Source: Siphonodentalium dalli
Taxonomy: Eukaryota; Mollusca; Scaphopoda; Gadilida; Siphonodentaliidae
Length of the DNA: 64,000 bases
Direction of reading: 5' to 3'
NCBI GenBank assembly: GCA_032622095.1
Contig: CP136069.1
Span: 127,303,450-127,367,449 of the forward strand
In this document: in pieces, positions 1 through 12,561 of the stretch
Layout: each line of letters begins with the position of its first letter
Numbering within the stretch: the first letter of the stretch is position 1
Notes under the pieces: model-generated
Seen by the model: the letters and a program-made list of their open reading frames with translations, nothing else
Told to the model about the DNA's origin: nothing
Database searches by the model: none
Program-made: the position numbers and the translations under genes

Positions 1-800
1 CGCACATATTTAGTGACATAAACCATACAATTGTGACATCATATGCTGCACCTAAATGTGAATTTGCGCAACTGAATTGAATTGAATTCCTGCTGTTAAA
101 ATAATATTTAATGAACATTTAGCTCCAGTGCGAATCTATAACCATTCCGAGAACACACAATCTATGGTCATTAAAAGCGTGCAATCATGAAATGATGCGT
201 CTAATAAGCAAAATATGCTTACGGGGTGAGAGGTCAACTTAAGTCAGGGTGGATAAAGTAACAAGCTTGATGGCTTGCATCCTGTCTGTCGTATACGTTA
301 GTGTCAAATTTAAATTTTAGAAATACTTTATCTAAATTTAACCACCCAGAATTAAAATTCAATGAAGTTAATGATTTAATTTTCACGGATATTTTGCTGG
401 TTACTCAGCCATATAGATTACGCACCGGTGGCTTTATTATTATACGTTTGGGTTTATATATTAATCACTTTCGTAATTTCACTGTATACTTCTGAAAACT
501 CGAGCGACTTCTCATTCTGCTGGTCGGGATGGATTCACTTCTCATAGTTAGATTCCTATGTGTCGCGTTATATTTTATCTGTGTTGGTAAGCAATTTATA
601 AAGGATTTACAAAGATGTATCAATGGATCGTATTTTTTGTGAAACATATTTTACGTCATATTTAGATTCTAATGTCAAAAGTAACACAATTGGAACAATA
701 TAAGTACCCCATGCATGCAAGACGTTGTTTCATATTTAATGCTCTATCCATTTATATTATTTGACACAGTTCCAATGTTTTGGAGGGACGTCAATAGTTA
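1..800. other. no feature recognised
   Basis: AT-rich DNA; only short random open frames and no splice-bounded exon with recognisable coding content. Confidence 0.4.
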
Positions 801-804
801 TTTT

Positions 805-1442
805 GTTAATTTTTTCAACAACGAAATTATTTATTTGCATTTATTGGTCTAATTACTATACCAAATTTGTTCTTAGTCATTTTTGCAGTGGAACAAATAA
901 AAGAATGAATTATTGTAGATGTTGTAATAACTGGAAGTGTGGAACCGTGTTGCACCTGTAAAAGTGGAATGTCATTGTAAAACTTCTCGGCAGTAGTTAT
1001 GAAATATCTCATATTTTAAGGATTCAAAAATGGTGAAATATCGGATGACTTGGGAATTTGTCCGTGGTCGGTTTTTGGACACGTTCCAATTAAACGGCTG
1101 TGCGTTTTTATAATTTCTATTGCCAATAGTTATATACTTAGTTAATATTTTCAACAATGAAATTATTTATTTTCATTAATTGGTCTACTTACTGTACCAC
1201 ATTTGTTGTTAAACATTTTTGCAGTGGAAAAAAGCAAAAGAATTAATTATATTATATGTTGTAGTAACTGGAAGTTTGGAACCGTGGCACACCTTTATAA
1301 GTGGAATGTCCATGCAAAACTTATCGGTAGTAGTTATGAAATATCTCATATTTTAAGGATTCAAAGATGGTGAAATATCCGTGGTCGGTTTTTGGATACG
1401 TTCCAATTACACGGCTGTGCGTTTTTATAATATCTATTGCCA
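805..1442. repeat. direct duplication, two units of about 300-325 bp
   Basis: 805-1128 and 1141-1442 align in the same orientation with high but incomplete similarity (shared: gaaatatctcatattttaag, gtccgtggtcggtttttgga or a variant, cggctgtgcgtttttataat). The second unit lacks about 20 bp. Confidence 0.8.
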
Positions 1443-2232
1443 TATTTGAAACGAAACTATAATATCCGTGATTTTTTAAACAAATCTGGGTAAATGCTTA
1501 TTTTATATAAATATATATATTAAATAATTTGACGTTAATTGAATTTCTGTTAAGAGGAATTCAATTAAAAGATATCCAACTTTGTGTTCATGCAGAGATA
1601 CTCAATCCCTGTTTAGATAAATTCTATTGATCTTAAGATAACTTGCATTCCAAACGGGGAATTACTATATAAGAGAACTCTTTGTTTAACTAGAATCTAA
1701 AATTGTCAAGACAGAAATTAAATGTAAATGTTTAATGTAGAAAAATTCAAAACAGATATTATTAACTAATTAATGTTTGTCGGCCAATTTGAATTTATGG
1801 TGAGGATTTAGTTTATGTTGAGCGAAATTCATTCCTGTTCAGATGTATTGAATTTCACTTCAAGGAAATGAATTTCTCCTGACAACAATCTGACACCTAC
1901 TGTTTTTGTTAAGACGTTCCGTTTTTCAAATGGTGTGTGAATCGAAATGAACGAGAGTCTCTGCTGAGAAAAAAAGAAGTTATTTGTGTCGAAAGAAATA
2001 CGATTCAAGTTATATACTCGCTTTTGTTCCATCTCGTGAGTTTTTGGAGATAACAGAAATATGTAGATAATTACAGGTACATTAAAGGGGGCGGTAAACA
2101 TTTTTACCCAACAACCGATTGATTTTGGTCAACAGTAACTGTTGACTGAAAAAAAATGTAACTTTCTTAGTTAAGAAAAGAGGTTGGCTAGCATTATTTG
2201 TTGGAAGAATTCTCGACACTGAACTGGATTAT
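1443..2232. other. no feature recognised
   Basis: AT-rich. A 90-codon - strand frame (1829-2101) has no recognisable domain or splice context. Confidence 0.35.
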
Positions 2233-2359
2233 ATATAAGGATTAACTGTCATGTGGACTGTTTTTATTTGTGAAGGGTTTTACATACAAGTTATGACCAC
2301 TCACCTCGCGGTTACATCTCCATAAAAAAACAGTCCACATGACAGTTAATCCTTATATT
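2233..2359. repeat. foldback palindrome
   Basis: Arms of about 32 bp, GGATTAACTGTCATGTGGAC and its complement, are exact around a 60-bp loop. Probable solo foldback MITE. Confidence 0.85.
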
Positions 2360-2925
2360 TATATACATTTAGCGAAAAAGCCACTTTTGTAAATGTATTT
2401 AAATCGAAAAATGTATCGTGACAAAACCAGCCCAAAATATCCCTTAGCACCCTTGGCAAAAGTTAACAGGAACAATTTCTCTTTATATTGAAACCCGATG
2501 ATTTATTAAGTCAATCCTGCGCGAGTCCAAATGCGCCCAAAACATTACGCGTTCGTCTTTCCCAAACCTATGACGCGTCGATGTAATTATGAGGCTGCAG
2601 TTATGAGCTGTTGTGCGTTCACCGAGAAATAATTGCAACTAGCCACGTGGGCGCCGACCAATCAGAATGCTGGATTTAGTGATAATCACACTTAGTATGT
2701 AAATAGATATCCATAATCAGCGACAGAATCAGAATTGGAAATATTGAGAAATTTCTGAAATTCCCGATAGTGTATCCGATAATGGTATGTTGGAAGAAAT
2801 TAAAATGTTTTGTAATATAATTTTATTCCTATGGTTCATATGTCTGGATTAGTGTAAACATATTTTTATTTCCAAATCCACGCAAATAACATAATAGATG
2901 ACACATATGCAAAATAGAAGAGTTA
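2360..2925. other. no feature recognised
   Basis: Nothing beyond AT-rich intergenic DNA. Confidence 0.35.
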
Positions 2926-4347
2926 GGGCGCGTACACATGAAGCTGCAAGAAAATATCTGCAAGAAAATATCAGGTACAAATGTGCTCTGATATTTTCTT
3001 GTTGCAAAGATTACGCCCGTGAGAAAGCGGCGGGTTATTTGACGTTGACGTTATAAAGTGTTATGGACAATTTAAAATGCCACCTATTTTAACGAGAAAG
3101 GAACGCGCCCTCGTCGTTGGAGTAGGGATGTGTGTTCAGGGACGCGGTGAGCTCTGATGTATGTTCTCATTACTTGATATTCCAACCAGTGTAACTAGTT
3201 GCACATCTTTCTACTTTTGGTCAAAAATTTGGTTTGGTTCATCTATGCATCCCCTCTATGCATACAGTCCAAATTAAAGTAAAACAACTAAATCAAGGCA
3301 TGTGAGGTACCAAATTATAAAGCATCCCCATACACGCAGAGGGTTTCCGTTCGGGTGTGTCCACCTTGTGAAATTATAACTGCACCCCCCCCCCCTTGAA
3401 TCAGAATCAGACCAAACACAAGTTTTCCATAATTCCATTTGCACCCCTTGCATCTCAGTGCTCTTAGGCCTAATATTAGACCATGGTTCGGCCCGGTGTC
3501 CGAAAATTTTGTAATCTGAACAAGAAAATCGCAAAATCCTACCATCTAGACTAGCCTCAATCATTCCTAGAGTTGGAAATTTCAAACCTGACACCCCACT
3601 TAGGTTGGAAAATTTACATCTGATGACAATTCCAATGACAATGTTGACCAAATGTAAGACAATATTGTTTTCTTAAATTAACTAGCAGTTTTTTTACTTT
3701 TGACTGGACACGGGGGAGGGACCAGGACACACGCTTTCAAAGTGTTGGAAATTTCCAACCTGTCATCCCCTGAGGTTGGAAAGTTTCAGACCAAAATTTT
3801 TACCAAAAATAGGAAAATATGCAAATATTGGTCCAAAAACAATTAATTCCCCCAAGAATTTTTTTGAAAATCAAACTACAAGAACATTTTCAACCTATTG
3901 TTGGTGTGAAATTTCCAACTAATGTTTTGGCAGGTATGAAATGTCCAACTGTTGAAAATATTGACCAAAGTTGGGGGGGGGGTGAGACACACCAAGCCCC
4001 CACCCCCCTATAGCCATGCCTCTGTACACACGTATATGCATGTATATATAATACATCAGCGGTTCTGACAACCAATATAAAATGGAAATACGTAGTATGT
4101 TGAAACAGACGATACTATTGATGGATCAAAACTCGAGTGCTTGAATTGTTACGATCATATCGATCCCTGCGAGATTAGTTAACGGATACCGATGGCCACC
4201 TATCAAGGTGAACACATATCACCAATTTGCGATAAAATATCAGCGCGCTGCCTTCGTCGGATATTTTCCGGTATTATTTATTTCATTGGTCAAGTAAGTC
4301 ACATGGGACATACCTGATATTTTCTTGCTGGCCATGTGTACGCGCCC
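2926..4347. mobile_element. 1.4-kb TIR element with nested hAT-like copy
   Basis: GGGCGCGTACACATG (2926-2940) and its exact complement (4333-4347) bound the element; the inner TIR adds gcaagaaaatatcaggt. There is no transposase, and the middle (3337-4024) is a separate hAT-like insertion. Target duplication not clear. Confidence 0.65.
3337..4024. mobile_element. hAT-like non-autonomous element, diverged copy
   Basis: Same family as 9266-10249 (shared: gaatcagaatcagaccaaac, ttggaaatttccaacct, tgtgaaatttccaa). Ends CAGAGGG... and ...gccatgcctctg. The flanks catacacg and tacacacg look like a decayed 8-bp duplication. Open frames here are chance. Confidence 0.7.
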
Positions 4348-4537
4348 GAAATGTATGGAAACGATGATCAACAAGGGCTTATATGAAGTTTTCTCCTCTT
4401 TCGCTATATCTCCCGTCTCCAATAAGTGAGGGATGAATGGGTATAGGTCAGACGGGCGATGGAGATATATAACTATATTTGAATTAGGGGTGGAAGAAAA
4501 GGGAGAAGTTGTGTTAGGGATAGCAGGGGGCAGGGGG

Positions 4538-4538
4538 C

Positions 4539-4599
<61 letters not shown>

Positions 4600-4734
4600 A
4601 TAGAGAGCGAGAGAGGGGGGATAGAGAGAGAGAGGGGGGATAGAGAGATAGAGACAGAGAGAGATAGAGGGGGGATAGAGAGAGAGAGGGGGGTATAGAG
4701 ATAGAGGGGGGATATATATATATATAGAGAGAGT

Positions 4735-4785
<51 letters not shown>

Positions 4786-4942
4786 ATAGAGAGAGAGAGA
4801 GGGGGATAGAGAGAGAGAGAGGGGGTAGAGAGATGGGGGATAGAGATAGAGAGGGGTGATAGAGAGAGAGAGAGGGGGGGTAGAGAGAGAGGGATAGAGC
4901 GAGAGATAGGGGGGTAGAGAGAGAGAGAGAGAGAGAGAGAGT
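4538..4942. repeat. (GA)n-rich low-complexity tract
   Basis: About 400 bp of GAGA runs interrupted by ggggataga units. The absence of stop codons in a purine-only strand creates a spurious 181-codon frame rich in Ser-Leu on the other strand; it is not a gene. Confidence 0.95.
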
Positions 4943-5724
4943 TAGGGGGAGGAGAATCTTGAATACCAGAGGGGGCAGATGAAGTCGCGAGCTGATGACA
5001 GTGGAGGGGAGTTGTCAATAATTGGGTTGTATCGTGATAAAACTAATGTTCTGTCTAGTAATCTTAATTATTGCGTCAGGCGCCATGTTTGTGGTGTCCA
5101 TGAAATTAGAATATCGGCTTCAAAATATTTACTCTTTAGTGAGGTGACGAACCTATGACGTATCGACCATCTCCTCCCTTCTCAATGTTGCATTTGTAGA
5201 TCCAAAAATAATGTTGAAACGGAGATTAAACATCTCGAAATTACTACCATTTCGTACTGGTGAAATATACTCAACAGCTGAATACAAACCGACCAACAAA
5301 CTATTACTCAACTTGTTGAGTAGACATATTAGTCAACAATATTTTCAGTGTACTGTTCTAAAAATAGCCACATCTGTGTCCTGCATATAACATAGAACAT
5401 AATTGGAGAACAATAATATTTTCCTATAGTAACAGAAGTATTTTAATAATAAACGGTAAATGCTGTCACACTTTTAACATTTAAAACGATACTGTAGTCA
5501 AATGTTGTTGTTTGGTCTCTACAGTTTCTACTTCGTAGAATAAGGTAACCAAATTTCCATTATTTGAATATCTGTTGAGTACGAAGTAATGTTACATACG
5601 GCAGATTAGCCGGAATGCAAAATAGAACTATCGTCGTAGAGTAATTTTTGTACAGTTTTCAAGCAAATGTATTAAATAAATGTTATATTATATGCATACT
5701 CTATAATCCGACATACTCATTTAA
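4943..5724. other. no feature recognised
   Basis: AT-rich intergenic DNA up to the TTAA that bounds the first MITE. Confidence 0.35.
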
Positions 5725-6193
5725 AGGTACTCAACCCGATAAAACTCCTCTCAATTACTATTTCAATGGCTTCGGGGGTCAAAAATATTTGATTCGAGTC
5801 GAGGAAGTCACCCATCAAAGCTCAGATTTGTTAGATATCGATTTTAGAAATCTATTATTTTTCATTATCGGGAATTCTTTCTGGCCCAGTACGTAGTCAA
5901 TTATTACCACTTGATTATAGAGTTATCCATCCTTGTCTGTTTGTATAGAATTTTGGCGTAAAATCTCGAGCATGTTACCAAATTGACGGCAGTTATAAGT
6001 ACTCATCTCGAGAACATAAGAATTTTCAAAAATCAATATCTAATAACTCTGAGCTTTGTTTGATGGGTTCCTCGACTCAAATCAAATATTTTTTACCCCC
6101 AAAGCCAAAGAAATAGTAATATAGGACCCTCTGATCGGATTGTTGTTGTTGGAATCTGTTGAGATGGGGACCCTCTTTACGGGTTGAGTACCT
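5725..6193. mobile_element. 469-bp TTAA MITE, copy 1
   Basis: Bounded by TTAA (5721-5724, 6194-6197). Starts AGGTACTCAACCCGATAAAA, ends GGGTTGAGTACCT. Beyond the short TIR the two halves form a long imperfect inverted repeat (ggcttcgggggtcaaaaata versus tattttttacccccaaagcc). TTAA duplication suggests mobilisation by a piggyBac-type transposase. Confidence 0.92.
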
Positions 6194-6197
6194 TTAA

Positions 6198-6666
6198 AGG
6201 TACTCAACCCGATAAAACTCCTCTCAATTACTATTTCAATGGCTTCGGGGGTCAAAAATATTTGATTCGAGTCGAGGAAGTCACCCATCAAAGCTCAGAT
6301 TTGTTAGATATCGATTTTAGAAATCTATTATTTTTCATTATCGGGAATTCTTTCTGGCCCAGTACGTAGTCAATTATTACCACTTGATTATAGAGTTATC
6401 CATCCTTTTCTGTTTGTATAGAATTTTGGCGTAAAATCTCGAGCATGTTACCAAATTGACGGCAGTTATAAGTACTCATCTCGAGAACATAAGAATTTTC
6501 AAAAATCAATATCTAATAACTCTGAGCTTTGTTTGATGGGTTCCTCGACTCGAATCAAATATTTTTTACCCCCAAAGCCAAAGAAATAGTAATATAGGAC
6601 CCTCTGATCGGATTGTTGTTGTTGGAATCTGTTGAGATGGGGACCCTCTTTACGGGTTGAGTACCT
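6198..6666. mobile_element. 469-bp TTAA MITE, copy 2 (tandem)
   Basis: Directly follows copy 1 in the same orientation, sharing the single TTAA at 6194-6197; right TTAA at 6667-6670. Only a few substitutions separate it from copy 1 (for example ccttgtctg/ccttttctg). Confidence 0.92.
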
Positions 6667-6670
6667 TTAA

Positions 6671-7218
6671 CTTATTGTATGGTCACTTAGTCTAGTCTAG
6701 TCTAGTCAGTGAGTGGCTTGAGTTCACACCCGTATCAACATAATTTTGTACACGATCATATTTTCCACGCGTTGCCCAATCCACTTTTCATCAATTAATT
6801 TGATTAATGTACGTCTTGTACACGGAAATTTGTAATAAATTTACTTTATATAAACAAATTACTAACTTTTATTTTAAGATAACCTGTTAACCTGAACGTT
6901 TACAGAAGACATCTTCGACTCAAATAACTTATTTTTCTATATATTATCGATATTAGATCGTTGTTATTACCGGGAAGTTATTGAAATTGGCATACGATTT
7001 CCGTTTAATTTAAATTATTAATATTATCTGGGATTATCATTTAGCAATATGAATTAGGACACATTTATCTCACTTTAGGGGGCTATACATATGGTTTGTC
7101 TGTGATTTATTTAAATATGTTGTTGACACCATCTGATAGAACTAAAAATATAATTAAAAATATACGGAAACTAATGGCTGCGGACACACGTATCACATGC
7201 AGTAGCGATGGCATAGTA
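6671..7218. other. no gene; short tandem of tctag
   Basis: A four-copy (TCTAG)n-like run at 6688-6706; otherwise AT-rich. Confidence 0.4.
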
Positions 7219-7923
7219 GGTGTGGCAATTTATTATGGTGGAGTTTGGTGACAATTGGTCGTCACAATTAATATGCCATAGTCAGCCATGTTGCCCGCTG
7301 TGTGTCCGCACATTGAGTCTACTGGACCAATTAACCCATTGCGTTTCACCAAGGTTGATCTCTACTCATTACGTTTTGCTAAATTGTATACGCTACGATA
7401 TATATAATTTCACGATCGATCATGCACAATTTTGTTTGGTCGTGGCCTGGTGGCAATTCCTCATTCACCCACATATCATGCTCGTGGTACGTTTTGTATA
7501 TGATCTCAATGCATGTTTATCTACTTATATTAATTTCATGAGTATTAAGACAGTTCCCCAATTGGGTTTTTTATTTTGCGACCTTTAGTTCTATGCATAA
7601 GGTTTGACTCACTTACATTTGCTGATAAATTACACGAGCGATTTGTTCTTAGTAAGAACAATGATGACTGTTGACAGAAATGGGTTATTCATTAATTTAT
7701 CAAGTGGACATGTGTGTTAGAATGCAAAATATAACACTGCGTTTTGAGTGAGGATCAGCAGCGACAAGACATTCAGGTAGATACATCGTTGAGATATCGA
7801 CCGTCGCTGGTAGAGCTTGGTGGACTCATTGTGCGAATATGCAGCGGGCGACATGGCTTGCTGTGGCATACTAATTATGACGACCAATTGTCACCAAACT
7901 CCACCATAATAAATTGTCACACC
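7219..7923. mobile_element. 0.7-kb element with about 105-bp inverted ends
   Basis: 7219-7325 (ggtgtggcaatttattatgg...) is the inverted complement of 7820-7923 with few differences. The middle contains a further broken frame but no recognisable transposase. Non-autonomous, superfamily unknown. Confidence 0.75.
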
Positions 7924-8943
7924 TTTTTGGGATAAAACTATGTGGTCAGCATTCATGGGGAGATTGTCGGGCAGATTGGAAATTCAAATGTCATCCTTCC
8001 AGACATTAAACCATAGTTTCTAGCAAACTAACTGGCTCAGCTGGACCACCGATCTGTTACCAAATTGCCAAACAATACACACATGCATACAATACCATTT
8101 CCCACCAAAGGAATGGACCTGAAATTCATCTGGTTTTAACACTGGGTTTGACAAAAATAACATCAGATAACACGCTAAAATGATGTCGGGTTAGATTTGG
8201 TGCTTAGGCAGGTTTATATACGCATAGTGTGTTTCACAGAATAAAATACCTGTAATAATATGATTGAAGCAGATTGGGATAGAATTGTTTCACGCCATTT
8301 ATTTTGATCAATAGTCATGCAATACTAATGGCGAAGACTAAATGGTATGGTAGGATGGCAATATATTTAGTGACTTGAAAAATAGATAGTGGAACAGGAT
8401 TGGAAACAAGAGTGAACATTTGGGATGGTATTCCTAATGACAAAAATAGTAAAAAAAAAAATAAAAAACTTTAAAAAGTGTCAAATATGGGTTAAGAGGG
8501 GTGGGTCCCAAATTTAGCTGAGGAACAATATTTATTTTGCAAGTGGGGGGGGGGGGCTTGATGTCGGAATTTAGTTTTTGGGCCTCGTGTCTGCAACGTT
8601 TTTCCAGACCCCATGTATATACTGCACACAGTCTGTACTACCAGAATTGTTTCTCGGCTCATCGAAACTGTGAGCGTATGGTGACTAAACTTTGTCACAG
8701 CTCTATAGCCGAGTCACACAAAACCGAAAACACCGAATATTGCAACTTTTAATAGCTGCTCAAACAACGCTCGAATGTATGCAATTAAATGAAGAAACTT
8801 CAATAACGTCTAAGCACCGAAAGCGCCATTTTTTTTTTTTACACATTTTGTAAAATTGAAAACACTCGGGTTTACACCAAGTTAGTTCGCATCTTCAACA
8901 CTCAGCTCCGAAAAGCACTACTCATTTCTTAACATATGTGATA
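7924..8943. other. no gene recognised
   Basis: Contains A and G homopolymer runs (8450-8462, 8544-8555). A phrase near 8505-8600 resembles decayed hAT-family DNA (gtgggggggggggg...). Nothing else. Confidence 0.35.
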
Positions 8944-9250
8944 CTAGCTGGGGTACCCGGCGTTGCTCGGGTAAAGAAGATTGGAAACAAATTGAAGTGT
9001 TTTTGACATACATTTACACAGTTTCAAAGAACATCTTTGTACACCACATTGGTGGTCTTCCATTAAATTAAAAAGTAATGCTTTATTCTCAGCCAGTATA
9101 CATGGTACATGAGGAAACGTATATATACACTATATACAAACTAGAACTTTCCAGGGTTTGTTCCGAATATTGGAACGTATTGTAATTACAAGTAGACATA
9201 GATAAAAAACAATGCAGACAATAATCAGTTACGATCCAATTTTGCATTAT
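8944..9250 (-). mobile_element. Helitron-like 3' end (minus orientation), 5' limit unknown
   Basis: Read on the - strand, a hairpin TACCCGAGCAACGCCGGGTA is followed by CCCCAGCTAG and then T: a stem-loop about 10 nt before a CTRR end, as in Helitrons. The other end is not identified; 9250 is only a guess. Confidence 0.55.
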
Positions 9251-9265
9251 CATGCATGTCCGGAA

Positions 9266-10249
9266 CAGGGACGTGGCTAGAGGGTTTCCGTTGGGGGGGG
9301 ATGTTCACCTTGGGAAATTCCAACTGCACCCCCCCCCCTTGAATCAGAATCAGACCAAACACAAGTTTTGCATAATCCCATTTGCACCCCCCCCCCCTTG
9401 CACCTCAGTGCTCAGACCTAATATCCTGTATATTAATAAACCATGGTTCTATTCCCAGTATGAGAACAAACAAATATTTTAACCTGGAAAATTTTATACG
9501 GGCAAGAGACCAGGACACACCGGCTGACAATGGTTGTTCGGCCCGGCGTGAGAAAATTTTGAAAACTATACAAGAACATCGCAAATCCTAGCATCTAGAT
9601 TTGCATCAACTGAAGCTTTCCTAGTGTTGGAAAGTTCAAACCTCATGCTCTCAGGTTGGAAAATTCTCCAGTTGAAGACCATTTCAATCCACAACTTTGA
9701 CCAATTGTAGTAAAATTATTGAATATTTTCTTATACTAATTAGCAGTTTTTATTGGCCACGAACAAGAAAATCGCAAAATCCTAGCATCTAGACTAGCCT
9801 CAAGCCTTTCTATTGAGTTGGAAATTTCCAACTGATAGCAATTCTAATGACAATGTTAACCAATTGTATGACAATATTGTTTTATTAAATTAACTAGCAG
9901 TTTTTGACTGGCCACGGGGGAGGGACCAGGACACAAGCTTTCCAATTGTTGGAAATTTCCAACCTGTCACCCCCATAAGGTTGGAAAATTTCCAACTGAT
10001 GACCATTTCAGTCAAACATTTTGACAAAAATAGGAAAATATGCAAATATTGGTCCAAAAACAATAAATTCCCCCAATAAATTGTTTGAAAAACAAACTAC
10101 AAGAACATTTTCAACCTATTGATGGTGTGAAATTTCCAAATAATGTTTTAGCAGGTATGAAATTTCCAACTGTTGAAAATTTTGACCAAAGTTGGGAGGG
10201 GGGTTTGACACACCCCCACACCCCCCCCCCCCCTGTCGCCACGTCTCTG
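9266..10249. mobile_element. 984-bp hAT-like non-autonomous element with 8-bp TSD
   Basis: TIRs CAGGGACGTGGC and CAGAGACGTGGC (inverted) are flanked by an exact 8-bp duplication GTCCGGAA (9258-9265, 10250-10257), the hAT signature. The inside consists of many short copies of 'gttggaaatttccaac'-like motifs plus C/G runs; no transposase. Confidence 0.9.
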
Positions 10250-10439
10250 GTCCGGAATAGAAAAATCAAATTTCCACAGACCAATCTAAAGATTCTAATC
10301 GAACCCAAAAAAAAGAAATCACATGTGCAAGAGGTATATTACATCATGATCAATATATAGTGCTGTTTTGTCATTATTTTTGAAACCAAGATGTCATTAA
10401 TAACGATTTACCAATATCACGCACATGATTATTATCTGT

Positions 10440-10855
10440 AATGAAATTGAGTTATATAATATATATATACGCACTTGCATATACACACATACATATATAT
10501 ACCACACACATACATGCATATCATCACATACATATAAACACACATGCATACATATACATACTCATACATATACATACATATATATCAATATACATACATA
10601 TATATTAATATACATGTATATACATGTACATATATACACATATACACACATACACGCATACACATATATTGGCACATTCGTTATTCCTTATGAAACTTGC
10701 TTGTCTAAAACACGTAGAAACCATAAAAATAGCAACATAATATGCATGGTTGTACTATGAATGAATAAAATACGACGTGATTTTCACATATATGTATGTC
10801 TGTATGTTCACACATACATTCACACATACATAAGCAGACACATATACACACCATG
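10440..10855. repeat. CATA/TATA-rich microsatellite region
   Basis: Interrupted (CATA)n, (TA)n and (CACA)n runs. It may be the 3' UTR of the LINE fragment to its right, which lies on the - strand; inference. Confidence 0.7.
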
Positions 10856-10875
10856 CTCGCCAAATATTTGAATAG

Positions 10876-11247
10876 TTATTTAAATTGCTTCAATCCGATT
10901 TTTATAAAGTTTGAAAGTTTTTTGAGCTTCATTGTTTCAGAAGAATTTAATAAACCATAAAAAGACTCTCGCGATGGATTTTTCCAGATCGATTCGTCAA
11001 TGACTTTCATCCGGCATTCACGTAATTTGGGACAAACTATTACAAAATGATATTCATCGCACATGGTGGCGCCACATAACTGACAGGAGCCAATTGTTGA
11101 CATCCCTTTCTTTTGGTTCTTAGATTTTGCCCACTTCATAGTCTCAACGCCTAATCTAAGATTTGAGGTACGAATTCTCTGTAGCGAGATAATTGAATTA
11201 AAAGGACATTCAACATAAAAACGGCTAAGTGAAGGACATTTTTTCAA
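10876..11247 (-). pseudogene. LINE reverse transcriptase, C-terminal fragment
   Basis: About 120 codons on the - strand: RIRTSNLRLGVETMKW then CQLCGATMCDEYHFVIVC PKLRECR, the C-terminal Cys-Cys-His-Cys module found after the RT domain of many non-LTR elements ('R..n..L.iE..........C..C....DE.HF...C'). Endonuclease and RT are missing, so this is a 5'-truncated copy of a family different from LINE A and B. Confidence 0.8.
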
Positions 11248-12085
11248 GTTACGATAGAATTCTCCTCGTGACGATTGAGATACTTCTCACTATTCCACTG
11301 AATAAAAAAAAATTGTCAAGTAGTTTTTTGTGCATACATTGGAGTTTAGAATTCGAAACGGGTAATTGTGTTTTTCAGTTGTCTTCACAATCCGCACGCA
11401 CAAAAATGTCTTCCATGTGATCAAGGTATCGTATTCTTTTGCCATCGCCTTTCATAGCTAAAATTAACTTGTACAATATGAATGACTGACTACTTTTTTT
11501 CTCATTCGGCTGCGCGGATGAGAATAGTTTTTTTTTACCCAACCCTCGAGCACCCAACGTAAAGCTGGCAACGGGAGAAACACGACGTTATTAAATTAAG
11601 TCCAGTGAACTCGAGGGATTGCCCTTGAACCTTAATTCTAGTCATTGCAAAGCTGAGTCTAACTGGAAATTGAAGAGGTGGTGTGTGACGTTGAGTGTGG
11701 TCTCTGTGTAAACTAACGATAAAGAGCCTTCACTGTTGATTTATTCCTGATATTGTATGAATAAAGAGCGTTCTGTTCTCCTATGTGCGCAACTTGTTAA
11801 CTAAATTCCGTGTGGAGTCTCATCTGATCTTTTTAAGACCGAGTCAAATTACCCAAATATACAATTTTTAGCTATGACGGTCCTGTCGTGTGGTTGCCTA
11901 TAAGCGGACAAACAAACAAATAAACAAACGAACAAACATAATTGAGTTTTATAGCACAGTCGGACATGGATATAGCACGATCGGGGATAGATATATACAT
12001 GTAGCACAATGGGATTTGTCGGCAGTCAATCACGAATGCGGAGACACATGAAACAATCATACCAAATAAAAATAGAATAAAAGCC
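11248..12085. other. no gene supported; one weak exon-like frame
   Basis: On the - strand, aagttaattttag at about 11460 is followed by an open frame MKGDGKRIRYLDHMEDIFVR ending in a stop at 11375. It looks like ordinary protein but has no identifiable family or partner exon. Confidence 0.2.
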
Positions 12086-12304
12086 ATGCACGGCAAGTAT
12101 GCAAGTGACATCGGTCACATTTTCCAAGCGTTGGAGATGGAAGCAGAGGGCCATACACAGATGAACGCAATATATAGCTTTTTTGCTGAGCCCGCTGCAG
12201 ATGATTCGCAGACCTGTGTTGGGGAAGAACATGGGAACGAATTCAAGTGGTCATGCGCTTCTTTGATAAGCGTTCTAAATGAATATTATACATGCCATCA
12301 ATAA
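12086..12304 (+). other. 72-codon open frame of unknown nature
   Basis: The peptide (GHIFQALEMEAEGHTQMNAI ... EPAADDSQTCVGEEHG...) has a protein-like composition, and the stop codon overlaps an AATAAA (caataaaac). It could be a terminal exon or the remnant of a transposon gene. No family is recognised and no acceptor is evident. Confidence 0.2.
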
Positions 12305-12561
12305 AACACATGTAGTTATATAGACATGCTATGTTCACATGTAATTATTTATTAATTATTGTTTTATTATGCATTCTATTTTTTAGCTCACTGCCTTTAT
12401 TGACCAGTGTTTATGCAAATAAATCGTATCGTATCTGTTTTATTGGTGGCCATTAATCAAGTCTCTAACCCAAAGCGGGTTTGATTTTAAATTTGTTTAA
12501 AACATATATAGACGTAAATTTGTCTGTGGGGATAAACCAGTCATTCAAAGTCGATCGTTAA

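Noticed and set aside
4473-5018. 181-codon - strand frame rich in Ser, Leu and Pro
   Set aside because: It is the shadow of a purine-only GA satellite; no codon structure or domain.
10425-10760. 111-codon frame rich in Tyr, Thr, His, Ile
   Set aside because: Microsatellite (CATA/CACA) translation.
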